Shown here piece by piece: positions 16,521 to 24,476 of a stretch of DNA of 28,395 nt. The translations under genes were made by a program, and so were the position numbers. This stretch comes from Victivallis vadensis (GTDB lineage: Bacteria; Verrucomicrobiota; Lentisphaeria; Victivallales; GWF2-50-93), in contig DYRX01000013.1 of the NCBI GenBank assembly GCA_020718525.1, forward strand, positions 1 through 28,395, given 5' to 3'. The notes under the pieces were generated by a model. The model saw nothing but the letters and a program-made list of their open reading frames with translations, searched no databases and had not been told where the DNA came from. Position 1 is the first letter of the stretch. The number at the start of each line of letters is the position of its first letter.

Positions 16521-18302
16521 ATGAGGAACGATTGCATTGGACATTTTTCGGGAGGGCTTCAGGTTTGGGGCATGCCGCTGATTCTTGCGGCGGCTTTTTT
16601 GCTGAGGCTATATTTCGTGTGGTTTTCAGCGCCCGCGCCGCATTACGAATATCCTGTCGGAATGGATGAGGCAAATTATATTGAGCTTTCGTCGAATATC
16701 CGCGAGTTTGGAGTCTTTGGCGCATGGTCTGAAAGTTTTTTCACTCGCTCGACGAGATCGCCGCTTTATCCTGCGATTCTCGCGTTCAGCAGGGCATTCA
16801 GCGAGAATACCGCTTTTGTGGCGCAGTGTCTGAATATACTTTTTGATCTTGTCAATATTGTCCTGATTTTTGAAATAGCTCAAGTGTTTTTTGGGAGAAG
16901 GACGGCGTTCTGCGCATCGGCCGCCTGGGCGTTCTATGGACCTGCCGTTTTTTACTGTTCGCTGGCGGCTTCAGAGACGATTTCAATAGCGATTTTTCTC
17001 TGCATCTTGCTTTCCTTGCGCGGACTTCGCAGCAATTATGCATTTTGGCTTGCTCCGCTCTGCCTCTCTTCAGCTCTGATGATACACATAAAGCCTGTCT
17101 TTCTGATTGTTACGCCACTGATCCCTATCATTGTCTATTTTTCATACAAGAACTTCCCAATGCCTCTGAGACGGCGTGCTTTCAGAGCTCTTCTTCCATT
17201 CTTCATGACAGCCATCATGTGCCTGCCTTGGGCTTTAAGAAACCATTCCATTCACAGGAGCTTTGTTCCTGTTTGCACTGTCGCTGGCTGGCATCTTTAC
17301 GACTCCGTCTTCAAGGCGGAGAAGCTGGATTTCTCTCCTATGCTGGACTACATCTACTCTCCGAAAAGGGCTGGCTACGGAGAGACTGACTACTACAACG
17401 AGGGGATGCGGGAGTTCTGGGGGAAGTCGCCTATTGAGTTCCTGAAGATGCCGGGCAGAGGCTTTTTCAGGCTCATCATTGCCTGGACCCCTGAAAATTT
17501 TTGGAAGAGATTCTATCTTCCAAAGGCGTATTTCATGCCTCTGCGCATGCCGCCTGAAATTTTGCTCGTGCTTCCGGACTTCGAGGGATTTTTTCTTGTC
17601 CTCTTGATTTCGACGGCAAGCGCCCTGGTTCTGCGCCGCCGTTTTTTTGTGCCCGCCGCTTTGCGTTTCATTCATTTGTGCGGCTGGGAGTCCCTGATCT
17701 GCCCTGCCTACATTTTTGCGCATGTCCTTGGTTTTCCGATGATGCAGTACCGTCTGATTGCCGAGCCATTCCTTCTCATTCTCGCCATCTCTTTCCTGTT
17801 TGAAGTCTGGGGCTTCAACAGCGGAGCAAGGAGAGATTCCCCGAGGATGGCTCTCGCGTTTTCTGTCCTGGGCCCGATTTGCCTGGCTGTGATTGGAGCC
17901 ATATTACTGAGGGAGGGCGGAAAGACCGTTCGGTATCCTGAAAATGCCGGTGATATTCCCGGCTTTGCGGAAGTCCATGCATATCAGAGGCAGAACAATG
18001 GTCAAATCATTGCTGGACAGCGCTTTGCAGAATATGGCATTGTCAAGTACACGAGAAAAGGGCTTCGCTTCGATGGGGGCGATGCGACAGCCCGGAAGGA
18101 TGAAGAAAGCGCAGTAGCAAGGTTTTATGTCCAAGCACGTTCCCAGTCCAATCCCACCGGAATAGGCGACGCGAAGCTGAATTTCAGGGCCAGCTCGATT
18201 CCGCCGGAAGGATGCGCTGTCGCGATCCGTGGCGTAGTCAGAGCCGGTTTTTTCCGCGAGCTGATCGCCGATGTCGAATCCTGGGAGCCAATCAGTCAAT
18301 GA
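16521..18302 (+). CDS. GT39-like integral membrane glycosyltransferase
   Basis: The product is 593 residues with about ten to twelve hydrophobic helices. The first helix (about 17-35) is followed by an outer loop with D49-E50 in VGMDEANYIELSSNI, the acidic pair of GT-C enzymes of the PMT/ArnT type. These enzymes use polyprenyl-phosphate sugars to glycosylate proteins or lipid A on the periplasmic side. After the membrane part, about 120 C-terminal residues form a soluble domain without a recognised motif. The ATG at 16521 has no clear Shine-Dalgarno sequence, and a later start at codon 18 is possible. Its stop overlaps the next gene by ATGA. Acceptor and donor cannot be determined. Confidence 0.75.
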   Translation: MRNDCIGHFSGGLQVWGMPLILAAAFLLRLYFVWFSAPAPHYEYPVGMDEANYIELSSNIREFGVFGAWSESFFTRSTRSPLYPAILAFSRAFSENTAFVAQCLNILFDLVNIVLIFEIAQVFFGRRTAFCASAAWAFYGPAVFYCSLAASETISIAIFLCILLSLRGLRSNYAFWLAPLCLSSALMIHIKPVFLIVTPLIPIIVYFSYKNFPMPLRRRAFRALLPFFMTAIMCLPWALRNHSIHRSFVPVCTVAGWHLYDSVFKAEKLDFSPMLDYIYSPKRAGYGETDYYNEGMREFWGKSPIEFLKMPGRGFFRLIIAWTPENFWKRFYLPKAYFMPLRMPPEILLVLPDFEGFFLVLLISTASALVLRRRFFVPAALRFIHLCGWESLICPAYIFAHVLGFPMMQYRLIAEPFLLILAISFLFEVWGFNSGARRDSPRMALAFSVLGPICLAVIGAILLREGGKTVRYPENAGDIPGFAEVHAYQRQNNGQIIAGQRFAEYGIVKYTRKGLRFDGGDATARKDEESAVARFYVQARSQSNPTGIGDAKLNFRASSIPPEGCAVAIRGVVRAGFFRELIADVESWEPISQ

Positions 18303-19138
18303 AGAATCTGTCGGAAAGCATTGCTGCGTCGAGACTTGTAGAAATTGTGCTTGCGTGCGGCATTCCAGTCTGCGGATTTGTCGCAGGGCTGGCATCCCAT
18401 CCGTCAAGGCTACAGGACATATTCTGGCTTCTCCCCTCTCTGCTTCTCGCCGGACTTCATGTTGTTCAGGTCAACGACAGATTCACATCTGCACAAGGGC
18501 GTAGTCGCTCAGTCGGCGACGAATCCGGCTTGAATTTTTATCTGCGCGTCTCTCTGCCACTGCTTGCGAGTTTCGCAATTCCAGCGTTCTGTGCTGGAAG
18601 CTTGCAGGTGAAGGCGCTTTTCTGCAGTCTTCTGCTGGCAGTCGTAATAAACTGGAATATCTATTCAATCGCAGGAAAAAATAATTGTCTCGCGGGGATT
18701 TGCCACAATTTTCTGGGAGGCGGCCTGCATTTTATGCTTGGCTGGAGCGCGTCGGGTTTCGGGGGGGCGCCGCCGATTGCGGAGTCATTGTTTTTTGCGC
18801 TGGCGATGTCTGGGGCTGGAATGCAGCACGACGCTTCGCACCGGGAGGAGGATTCAAGAAACGGATTCCGCACAGGAGCGGTCGTCTTTGGAGCGGAAAG
18901 ATGGTGGAGCCTGGGCTTTCTGCCCCTCCTCGCCTCTTCCGTTCCGCTCTTCTTCTCCGCTGAAATATTTTGCAATGCGTTCGGAGTCGCACTTATCGCT
19001 TACTCATTGATGTTCATGGTCTTCCACATTGCAAACGGAAGGCGGAATCAGGTGCTTTTCCGCCTTTTAAGCAGACTTATATTCGCGTCCGCCGGCCTGA
19101 TTTATTCTTTGCCGTCTCTCGCCAGGCTGTTTTCATGA
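18299..19138 (+). CDS. UbiA-like prenyltransferase-fold membrane protein (degenerate)
   Basis: The product is 279 residues with about eight or nine hydrophobic helices. The segment VVQVNDRFTSAQGR (residues about 62-75) sits where UbiA enzymes carry NDxxDxxxD; the ND is kept but both later aspartates are replaced. The segment MQHDASHREEDSRNGFRTG (about 176-194) resembles the second aspartate-rich motif with its G-x-x-T/G tail. UbiA enzymes transfer prenyl chains to aromatic acceptors in the membrane. The altered first motif suggests a divergent or inactive member, and another membrane family cannot be excluded. ATG 18299 overlaps the glycosyltransferase stop as ATGA, so the two are coupled and may serve one lipid-linked pathway. 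Confidence 0.55.
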   Translation: MKNLSESIAASRLVEIVLACGIPVCGFVAGLASHPSRLQDIFWLLPSLLLAGLHVVQVNDRFTSAQGRSRSVGDESGLNFYLRVSLPLLASFAIPAFCAGSLQVKALFCSLLLAVVINWNIYSIAGKNNCLAGICHNFLGGGLHFMLGWSASGFGGAPPIAESLFFALAMSGAGMQHDASHREEDSRNGFRTGAVVFGAERWWSLGFLPLLASSVPLFFSAEIFCNAFGVALIAYSLMFMVFHIANGRRNQVLFRLLSRLIFASAGLIYSLPSLARLFS

Positions 19139-19207
19139 CGCTCCGCCACTCGAATCATCCCCGACGAAATCTCTTGAATAAAATGTTGATATTTCCGAGA
19201 TTGGCTC

Positions 19208-19236
19208 TTGAACAAGGTATGATTAAGATATATCTT
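19208..19236 (+). promoter_or_regulatory. Possible promoter of the ribosomal protein run
   Basis: TTGAAC at 19208-19213 is followed after 17 bases by TATCTT at 19231-19236, each matching four of six consensus positions. It lies in the only sizeable gap (232 bases) before the ribosomal run, about 135 bases before the first ATG. Confidence 0.3.
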
Positions 19237-19277
19237 TGCCGTTTGAGCAAGTCGGTCAAAGGATTTTTTACATAGTG

Positions 19278-19306
19278 AGGCGTTTCAGTTTCTCCGCCTT
19301 TTTTTT
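19278..19306 (+). terminator. Terminator-like hairpin in the leader of the ribosomal run
   Basis: AGGCG (19278-19282) and CGCCT (19295-19299) form a short stem with a 12-base loop. The last stem base runs directly into a T tract at 19299-19306. The stem is only five base pairs, so strength is doubtful. It could end transcripts of the UbiA-like gene 140 bases upstream, or act as an attenuator between the possible promoter and the ribosomal genes. Confidence 0.4.
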
Positions 19307-19370
19307 GCCGTTTTTCTGCTCGCAATGTTGCTGTTTGATTTGACAATCGCTAATTTTTTTTGATTTTTTT

Positions 19371-20111
19371 ATGAAATTGCATTGGAAACTTTCCATATAT
19401 GGGGTTATTTTTTGCGCCCTGTTTGTTTTTTCGGTCTTCTCTGGAGAGACGCGGAACACTGTTCAGCCCTCTGAAGCGGGTGAAGCCGGGCATAAGCGCG
19501 GACTGGATGAACTCGAGCTGTTGAAGCAGGAGTTCTCACTATTGCGGCGCCAATTCTCGGAAGTTCTTTTGAAATATGAAGAGATGAGCGACAGACTGCT
19601 GAGATACGAGCTTGGCGCTCTTGGGCTACTTGACGGGGATCCGGACGGGGTTTCTGACGAACGCATCGCGATGCTTGTCAGGACTCAGCAGGAAACTAAA
19701 GCGCTCGGCTCCTCCCTGAAATCCAAGGCGCTTGCGCTTGACTCATTTGTCGGAGAGATTCTCAAGAAAGACAAACTTGAGGAGCTCGACAAGGTCAGGC
19801 TGAAGTGTCGGATGGACGAGCTGGTCTCCGATTTAGGAAGGCTGGACGAGCTGTCAAGGACGCATTCTCCGAGGGGCATGCCGAGCGTGTGCAGGGTCAA
19901 GTTGCTGGATGACGCTCTGCAGATTGCCGTCCTGGATGCAGGCTATGCGCATGGAATGAAGTGCGGGCTTGTATGCACGTCGGATGGAGGAAACAGGGTC
20001 GTCATGAAGCTGGTCTCGGTGAGGGCGTTTTCCTCGGCCGCCATGCTTTTGGAGGGCGAGATGAAGGATATTGTGCCTGGAATGAACATAAAAATAGGAA
20101 TGGTCAGATAG
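19371..20111 (+). CDS. Exported coiled-coil protein at head of ribosomal run
   Basis: The product is 246 residues of no recognised family. A signal peptide or anchor covers about residues 6-24 (KLSIYGVIFCALFVFSVFSG). A leucine- and glutamate-rich coiled coil follows at about 37-80. The C-terminal 85 residues look like a small beta-rich domain, with the stretches ALQIAVLDAGYAHGMKCG and DIVPGMNIKIG. The arrangement (anchor, coiled coil, beta domain) recalls MreC, but no MreC signature is present. It stops 3 bases before rplV on the same strand, so it is very likely co-transcribed with, and perhaps translationally coupled to, ribosomal proteins. No Shine-Dalgarno is present; the start is preceded by T-rich sequence. 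Confidence 0.65.
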   Translation: MKLHWKLSIYGVIFCALFVFSVFSGETRNTVQPSEAGEAGHKRGLDELELLKQEFSLLRRQFSEVLLKYEEMSDRLLRYELGALGLLDGDPDGVSDERIAMLVRTQQETKALGSSLKSKALALDSFVGEILKKDKLEELDKVRLKCRMDELVSDLGRLDELSRTHSPRGMPSVCRVKLLDDALQIAVLDAGYAHGMKCGLVCTSDGGNRVVMKLVSVRAFSSAAMLLEGEMKDIVPGMNIKIGMVR

Positions 20112-20114
20112 ATT

Positions 20115-20444
20115 ATGGAAGTGCAAGCGCTGGTAAGAAATGTAAGGATATCTCCATCAAAGGTGAACGATATAGCCATCCTGATCCGCGAAAAGGACGC
20201 GGTCTCGGCTCTTGCCATGCTCCGCCTAATGCCTAGAAAAGGCGCCGAGCTTCTTGCAAGGGCTCTCAGTTCCGCCATCGCAAACGCGGAAAACAACCAC
20301 AGCATTTCAGCGGCTTCGCTTATTGTGAAATCTGCCGAGGTGATGGGCGGACCAATAATAAGAAGATTTAGGCCGAAGGCGAGAGGTTCCGCCGGAAGGA
20401 TTCGCAAAAGAACCAGTCATTTGAGAATTGTTCTCTCCGAATAA
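20115..20444 (+). CDS. rplV: 50S ribosomal protein L22
   Basis: L22 binds 23S rRNA and lines the exit tunnel. The 109-residue product has the family start VRNVRISPSKVNDIA and the conserved tail FRPKARGSAGRIRKRTSHL. Length matches the family (about 110). It follows a non-ribosomal exported-protein gene by 3 bases, whereas rpsS normally precedes it. It has only a weak AGGA, so coupled translation is likely. Confidence 0.96.
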   Translation: MEVQALVRNVRISPSKVNDIAILIREKDAVSALAMLRLMPRKGAELLARALSSAIANAENNHSISAASLIVKSAEVMGGPIIRRFRPKARGSAGRIRKRTSHLRIVLSE

Positions 20445-20468
20445 AACACATCAGGAAAGGATAGGCAA

Positions 20469-21161
20469 GTGGGGCAAAAAGTAAATCCGATAGGATTCAG
20501 GGTCACAGTAAACAAGAACTGGGACTCGAGATGGTTCGCGAGAAAGTCGGTTTTTGGAAACTGGCTCAACGAGGACATCCGCATTCGCGAGCACATCAAG
20601 AAGAACTATGGTTCCAGCGCGGCCATATCCAAAATACTGATTGAGAGATCCGCCAACCGCATAAGAGTCACAATATATACGGCAAGGCCTGGCGTGCTTG
20701 TCGGACACAAGGGAGCCGACCTCGAAAAAATCAAGGGGGAAATCTCCAAGCTGGTTCAGTCCAAGGACATCCTTGTCGATGTCAAGGATATCAAGCAGGC
20801 CGAGACCAATGCCCAGCTAGTCGCCGAGAGCATCGCATTCCAGCTTGAGCGCAGGATAGGGTTCAGAAGGGCGATGAAGAAGGCGATACAGACTGCAATG
20901 TCAATGGGAGTTGAAGGCATCAAGGTTCATCTGGCGGGAAGGCTTGGCGGAGCCGAGCTGGCCCGTTCCGAAGGATACAAGGAGGGCAAGGTTCCTCTGC
21001 ATACGCTCAAGGCGATCATTGACTATGGTTTCGCGGAAGGGCGCACTGTCGCAGGAAAAATCGGTGTCAAAGTTTGGATATGCCATAAAGAAGTTCAGGA
21101 AGGTATGAATTATGCCATTAATGCCAAAAAGGGTAAAGTACAGGAAGTCCCAGCGCGGTAG
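20469..21161 (+). CDS. rpsC: 30S ribosomal protein S3
   Basis: S3 forms part of the mRNA entry site on the small-subunit head. The 230-residue product starts with GTG and GQKVNPIGFRVTVNKNW, the family N-terminus. It has the KH domain with GHKGADLEKIKGEI (about 79-92) and the C-terminal signature EGYKEGKVPLHTLKA. A GGAAAGG stretch lies upstream of the GTG. Its last 50 bases also encode the beginning of rplP in another frame. Confidence 0.96.
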   Translation: MGQKVNPIGFRVTVNKNWDSRWFARKSVFGNWLNEDIRIREHIKKNYGSSAAISKILIERSANRIRVTIYTARPGVLVGHKGADLEKIKGEISKLVQSKDILVDVKDIKQAETNAQLVAESIAFQLERRIGFRRAMKKAIQTAMSMGVEGIKVHLAGRLGGAELARSEGYKEGKVPLHTLKAIIDYGFAEGRTVAGKIGVKVWICHKEVQEGMNYAINAKKGKVQEVPAR

Positions 21162-21528
21162 TCGCGCGGGTCTTGCCAGGAAGTGCAATAAGCTTGATTT
21201 CGGGGACTACGGCCTCCAGGCTCTTGACAGGGACTGGCTGCCTAACAACCAGATCGAGGCGGCTCGTGTCGCCATGACCCGCCACATGAACAGGCGCGGG
21301 AAGGTCTGGATAAGGGTGTTTCCAGACAAGCCATATACGAAGAAGCCTTTGGAGACCCGTATGGGAAAAGGCAAAGGAAACGTCGAGGGCTGGGTGGCGG
21401 TGGTGAAGCCGGGAAGGGTGCTTTTCGAGGTCAGCGGATGTTCCGAGTCCATCGCAAAGGAGGCGCTCAGTCTTGCGGCAGGCAAACTCACGATCAGATG
21501 CAAGCTTATCAAGCGTGGCATTGTCTGA
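21112..21528 (+). CDS. rplP: 50S ribosomal protein L16
   Basis: L16 helps organise the A-site region of the large subunit. The 138-residue product has MPKRVKYRKSQRG near the start, the segment RRGKVWIRVFPDKPYTKKP and the glycine-rich MGKGKGNVEGWVAVVKPG. AGGAAGG at 21097-21103 lies 8 bases before ATG 21112, which supports that start and a 50-base overlap with rpsC. ATG 21121 would give a slightly shorter form with a smaller overlap. Confidence 0.96.
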   Translation: MPLMPKRVKYRKSQRGSRAGLARKCNKLDFGDYGLQALDRDWLPNNQIEAARVAMTRHMNRRGKVWIRVFPDKPYTKKPLETRMGKGKGNVEGWVAVVKPGRVLFEVSGCSESIAKEALSLAAGKLTIRCKLIKRGIV

Positions 21529-21558
21529 TTGTTCATTTCCAAGGAGAATCATAGCAAA

Positions 21559-21762
21559 ATGAAGATGAGCGAAATAAAACAGATGACGGATGCGGAGCTT
21601 GAGAATCTTGAGCAGCAGCTTCTCAAGGAGCGTTTCAATCTTGGTGTTCAGCGCAGGACAGGGCATCTGCAGAACAGCGCCAGAGTGAGGCAGATCCGCA
21701 GGGACAATGCGAGAATCAAGACGGAATGGAAGAGCAGAGAAACGAAAAACAAAGCAGTATAA
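21559..21762 (+). CDS. rpmC: 50S ribosomal protein L29
   Basis: L29 sits by the exit tunnel and contacts trigger factor and SRP. The 67-residue product has the two-helix pattern MKMSEIKQMTDAELENLEQQ and the RNA-binding RVRQIRRDNARIKT. The open frame starts at 21529, but ATG 21559 gives the family start, with AAGGAG at 21541-21546. Confidence 0.93.
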   Translation: MKMSEIKQMTDAELENLEQQLLKERFNLGVQRRTGHLQNSARVRQIRRDNARIKTEWKSRETKNKAV

Positions 21763-21783
21763 TAAAGCAGGCGGATTTGATCT

Positions 21784-22092
21784 ATGAATGAAAATGTGAG
21801 CGCTGTCGAACAAAAACGCGGCCAGAGGAAGGTGAGGACCGGCACGGTACTCAGCAACAAGGCCGAAAAGACCATTGTGGTGCAGGTGAGCAGAAAGGCT
21901 CCCCATCCGGTCTACCGCAAAGTCGTGAAGATGCGTGACAAGTTCACCGCGCACGACGAGAACAAAGAGGCACAGGTGGGCGATGTCGTCCGCATCATGG
22001 AGACTAGGCCTTTGAGCAAAACCAAGCGCTGGCGTCTAGTCGAGGTCGTCAGCAAGAACATAGATCAAGTCAAAGTGGAAGTGGAAGCGTAA
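21784..22092 (+). CDS. rpsQ: 30S ribosomal protein S17
   Basis: S17 is a primary 16S rRNA binder with an OB fold. The 102-residue product shows GTVLSNKAEKTIVVQV and HDENKEAQVGDVVRIMETRPLS, cut here as separate motifs at about residues 20-35 and 57-78. About 15 residues at each end extend beyond the minimal S17. Confidence 0.95.
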   Translation: MNENVSAVEQKRGQRKVRTGTVLSNKAEKTIVVQVSRKAPHPVYRKVVKMRDKFTAHDENKEAQVGDVVRIMETRPLSKTKRWRLVEVVSKNIDQVKVEVEA

Positions 22093-22095
22093 ACT

Positions 22096-22461
22096 ATGAT
22101 TCAGATGCAGTCGAGACTTGATGTGGCCGACAATTCAGGTGCGAAAAGCCTGATGGCCATAACCGTACTGGGGCAGAAGAAACGCTATGCGCGGATAGGC
22201 GACATAGTGACAGCGTCGGTAAAGGAGGCAATTCCCGGCGGCACGGTGAAGAAGGGCGAGGTCGTGAAGGCCGTGGTCGTCCGCACCAGAGCCAAGATTC
22301 GCCGCGAAGATGGATCGCTTCTCTCTTTCGACAAGAATGCCGCAGTGATAATTGACGATCAGAAGAACCCGCGCGGCACGCGCATATTCGGTCCTGTCGC
22401 CAGAGAGCTCAGGGACAAGCAGTATATGAAAATTATTTCGCTAGCGCCGGAGGTGATATGA
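22096..22461 (+). CDS. rplN: 50S ribosomal protein L14
   Basis: L14 forms part of the inter-subunit bridge with 16S rRNA helix 14. The 121-residue product is the usual length. It starts with MIQMQSRLDVADNSGAKSLM and has VKKGEVVKAVVVRTR in the middle. It begins three bases after the rpsQ stop and overlaps rplX by ATGA. Confidence 0.96.
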   Translation: MIQMQSRLDVADNSGAKSLMAITVLGQKKRYARIGDIVTASVKEAIPGGTVKKGEVVKAVVVRTRAKIRREDGSLLSFDKNAAVIIDDQKNPRGTRIFGPVARELRDKQYMKIISLAPEVI

Positions 22462-22721
22462 TGTCGGCAAAGCTTAAAAAAGGCGATGGCGTTTATGTCC
22501 TGAGCGGCAAGTGGAGGGGAGAAGAGGGAACCCTTGTTACGATGATCCCCAAAGACAGAGCAGTCATAGAGATCCCTTCGCTCTCGCCTCAGAAGCAGGA
22601 GGAAAAAGGCAGAAGAACCGTCAAGAAAAGCCAGGCAAACCCCAAGGGCGGTCTTGTCGAGAGGGCGATTTCGGTTCATGTCTCGAACCTTGCGTTGAAC
22701 AAGAAAAACGAAAAAAAATAA
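22458..22721 (+). CDS. rplX: 50S ribosomal protein L24
   Basis: L24 initiates large-subunit assembly through a KOW motif, here KLKKGDGVYVLSGKWRGEEG at residues about 5-24. The product is 87 residues, slightly shorter than E. coli L24. GGAGG (22449-22453) lies a few bases before the ATG. A second ATG follows immediately (MM start), so the true start may be 22458 or 22461. Confidence 0.93.
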   Translation: MMSAKLKKGDGVYVLSGKWRGEEGTLVTMIPKDRAVIEIPSLSPQKQEEKGRRTVKKSQANPKGGLVERAISVHVSNLALNKKNEKK

Positions 22722-22736
22722 TGGGAAGCGACAAAG

Positions 22737-23276
22737 ATGCCTGACATGAAGAAATTTTATCGCGAGAATGTGGTTCCGGCCATGAAGAATTCCCGCGGAT
22801 ACGGAAACGTGATGCAGGTGCCGAAGATTCAGAAGGTAGTGATCAATTCGGGAATCGGCACCAAATTCGAGAAGGACACGATGAAGGAGGCCCAGGAGCA
22901 TCTTTCAGCTATAAGCGGTCAGACCCCTGTCGTGACCAAATCCGGCAAGAACATCTCGAATTTCAAGCTCAGAAAAGGGATGGCGGTCGGAGTGAGGGTC
23001 ACCCTGCGCGGCTCGAAAATGTACGATTTCATTGATCGCCTTGTGCACAACTATCTGCCTCGTGTCAGAGACTTCAGAGGCATTTCCAAGAAGGCCTTCG
23101 ACAAGGCAGGCAACTACAATCTCGGTATCAAGGATATTTCGATTTTCACTGAAATAGATCTCGACAAGCTCAAGCATCCGATCGGACTGAACATAACGAT
23201 AGTCACCTCCGCCGCGACGGATGACGAGGCGTTTGAGCTTCTCCAGAGGATGGGAATGCCTTTCGCGACGAATTAA
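22737..23276 (+). CDS. rplE: 50S ribosomal protein L5
   Basis: L5 binds 5S rRNA and contacts the P-site tRNA. The 179-residue product is the standard length. It shows VPKIQKVVINSGIGT near the start and the conserved LPRVRDFRGISKKAFDKAGN in the centre. The gene order L24-L5-S14 is canonical. Confidence 0.96.
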   Translation: MPDMKKFYRENVVPAMKNSRGYGNVMQVPKIQKVVINSGIGTKFEKDTMKEAQEHLSAISGQTPVVTKSGKNISNFKLRKGMAVGVRVTLRGSKMYDFIDRLVHNYLPRVRDFRGISKKAFDKAGNYNLGIKDISIFTEIDLDKLKHPIGLNITIVTSAATDDEAFELLQRMGMPFATN

Positions 23277-23304
23277 CACAAAGTCAACCGGGAGTTATGA
23301 TACG

Positions 23305-23490
23305 ATGGCTAAGATGAGTCAGATGGTCAAGTGCAAGCGGAAGCCCAAGTTCAAGGTGCGCGCATACAATCGTTGCGAGCGTTGCGGCAGAAGACGGGCT
23401 TTCATGAACAAGTTCAAGCTTTGCCGCATATGTTTCAGGGAGTTGGCGACTTCAGGGCAGATTCCTGGTGTGGTCAAGGCAAGCTGGTAA
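23305..23490 (+). CDS. rpsZ: 30S ribosomal protein S14, zinc-binding (type Z)
   Basis: The product is 61 residues, the short S14 form that binds zinc, with CERC and CRIC as ligand pairs (CxxC-x12-CxxC, about residues 24-42). The longer, zinc-free form would be about 100 residues. ATG 23305 was taken over an upstream in-frame ATG at 23221, which would overlap rplE; GGGAG lies about 10 bases before it. S14 sits in the small-subunit head. Confidence 0.94.
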   Translation: MAKMSQMVKCKRKPKFKVRAYNRCERCGRRRAFMNKFKLCRICFRELATSGQIPGVVKASW

Positions 23491-23514
23491 CAAATCTTAA
23501 AGGGGATTTTGCTT

Positions 23515-23910
23515 ATGAGTTTTCAAGACGGGATATCCGACATGCTGACCAGGCTCAGAAATGCCAGCATGGCGTCTCTGCCGGAAGTTGCAATGCCATC
23601 GTCGAAGATGAAGTTGGCGATCGCGGGACTCCTCAAGGAGGAGGGATATGTGACTGATTTCAGAGAAGCTGAGACCGAGTCTGGCAAGACGCTTACGGTC
23701 ATCCTGAAATATCACAAGAAAATGCCGGTTATCGAAGGGCTGAAGAGAATCAGCAAGCCTTCCTGCCGCATTTACTGTGGCGCATCTGAGATACCGAAAG
23801 TCAGAAATGGATTGGGAACCGTCATACTCTCCACCAACGGCGGGATTGTGAGCGGAAGAAAAGCCGCCATGAGCAATCTCGGCGGTGAAATACTTTGTTA
23901 CGTCTGGTAA
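23515..23910 (+). CDS. rpsH: 30S ribosomal protein S8
   Basis: S8 binds helix 21 of 16S rRNA and, in E. coli, also represses its operon. The 131-residue product has the family N-terminus DGISDMLTRLRNAS and the C-terminal GLGTVILSTNGGIVSGRKA motif. AGGGG at 23501-23505 precedes ATG 23515. A TTG six bases upstream is also in frame but less likely. Confidence 0.95.
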   Translation: MSFQDGISDMLTRLRNASMASLPEVAMPSSKMKLAIAGLLKEEGYVTDFREAETESGKTLTVILKYHKKMPVIEGLKRISKPSCRIYCGASEIPKVRNGLGTVILSTNGGIVSGRKAAMSNLGGEILCYVW

Positions 23911-23927
23911 ATTAAGGAAACAATAAC

Positions 23928-24461
23928 ATGTCTAGGCTGGGAAAAATACCTGTAAAACTGCCAGAAAAGGTCAAGGCCGATGTGAGCGGTCGCCTAATTA
24001 GCGTTGAAGGTCCGAAGGGCAAGCTGTCAAGGGAGATGCCTGAGCCAGTTTCACTGAAGGTGGAAGGCGGTGCAGTTCTTGTCTTCTCTGATACGACCCG
24101 CAAGGGAAAGATGATGCATGGGCTTTCAAGAAGCCTCATTCAGGGAATGGTTGACGGCGTATCCAAGGGCTTTAAAAAAGATCTTGAAATTGTCGGCGTC
24201 GGCTACAAGTTCCAGTTGAACGGGAACATTCTGAACATAGCCGCTGGGCTTTCGCATCCGATCAACTACAAGGTTCCAGACGGCATAAAACTTAGCGTGG
24301 CCGACGGTCTCAAGGTATCAATTGAAGGCATTGACAAGCAATTGGTTGGCGAGGTCGCCGCGACTATAAGGAAATTCAAGAAGCCGGAACCCTACAAGGG
24401 CAAAGGCATCAGGTATCTCGGCGAGCATATTGTGATGAAGGAAGGCAAGACGGTAGCATAA
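23928..24461 (+). CDS. rplF: 50S ribosomal protein L6
   Basis: L6 has two related domains near the factor-binding site. The 177-residue product starts SRLGKIPVKLPEKVKA and ends with the signature PEPYKGKGIRYLGEHI. AAGGAAA precedes the ATG, so the ribosome site is good. Confidence 0.96.
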   Translation: MSRLGKIPVKLPEKVKADVSGRLISVEGPKGKLSREMPEPVSLKVEGGAVLVFSDTTRKGKMMHGLSRSLIQGMVDGVSKGFKKDLEIVGVGYKFQLNGNILNIAAGLSHPINYKVPDGIKLSVADGLKVSIEGIDKQLVGEVAATIRKFKKPEPYKGKGIRYLGEHIVMKEGKTVA

Positions 24462-24476
24462 CCACTGAGGGATAAA

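Noticed and set aside
19340..19368. TTGACA just before the exported-protein gene
   Set aside because: The -10 position falls in a T-run against the ATG, so no sensible transcript start results.
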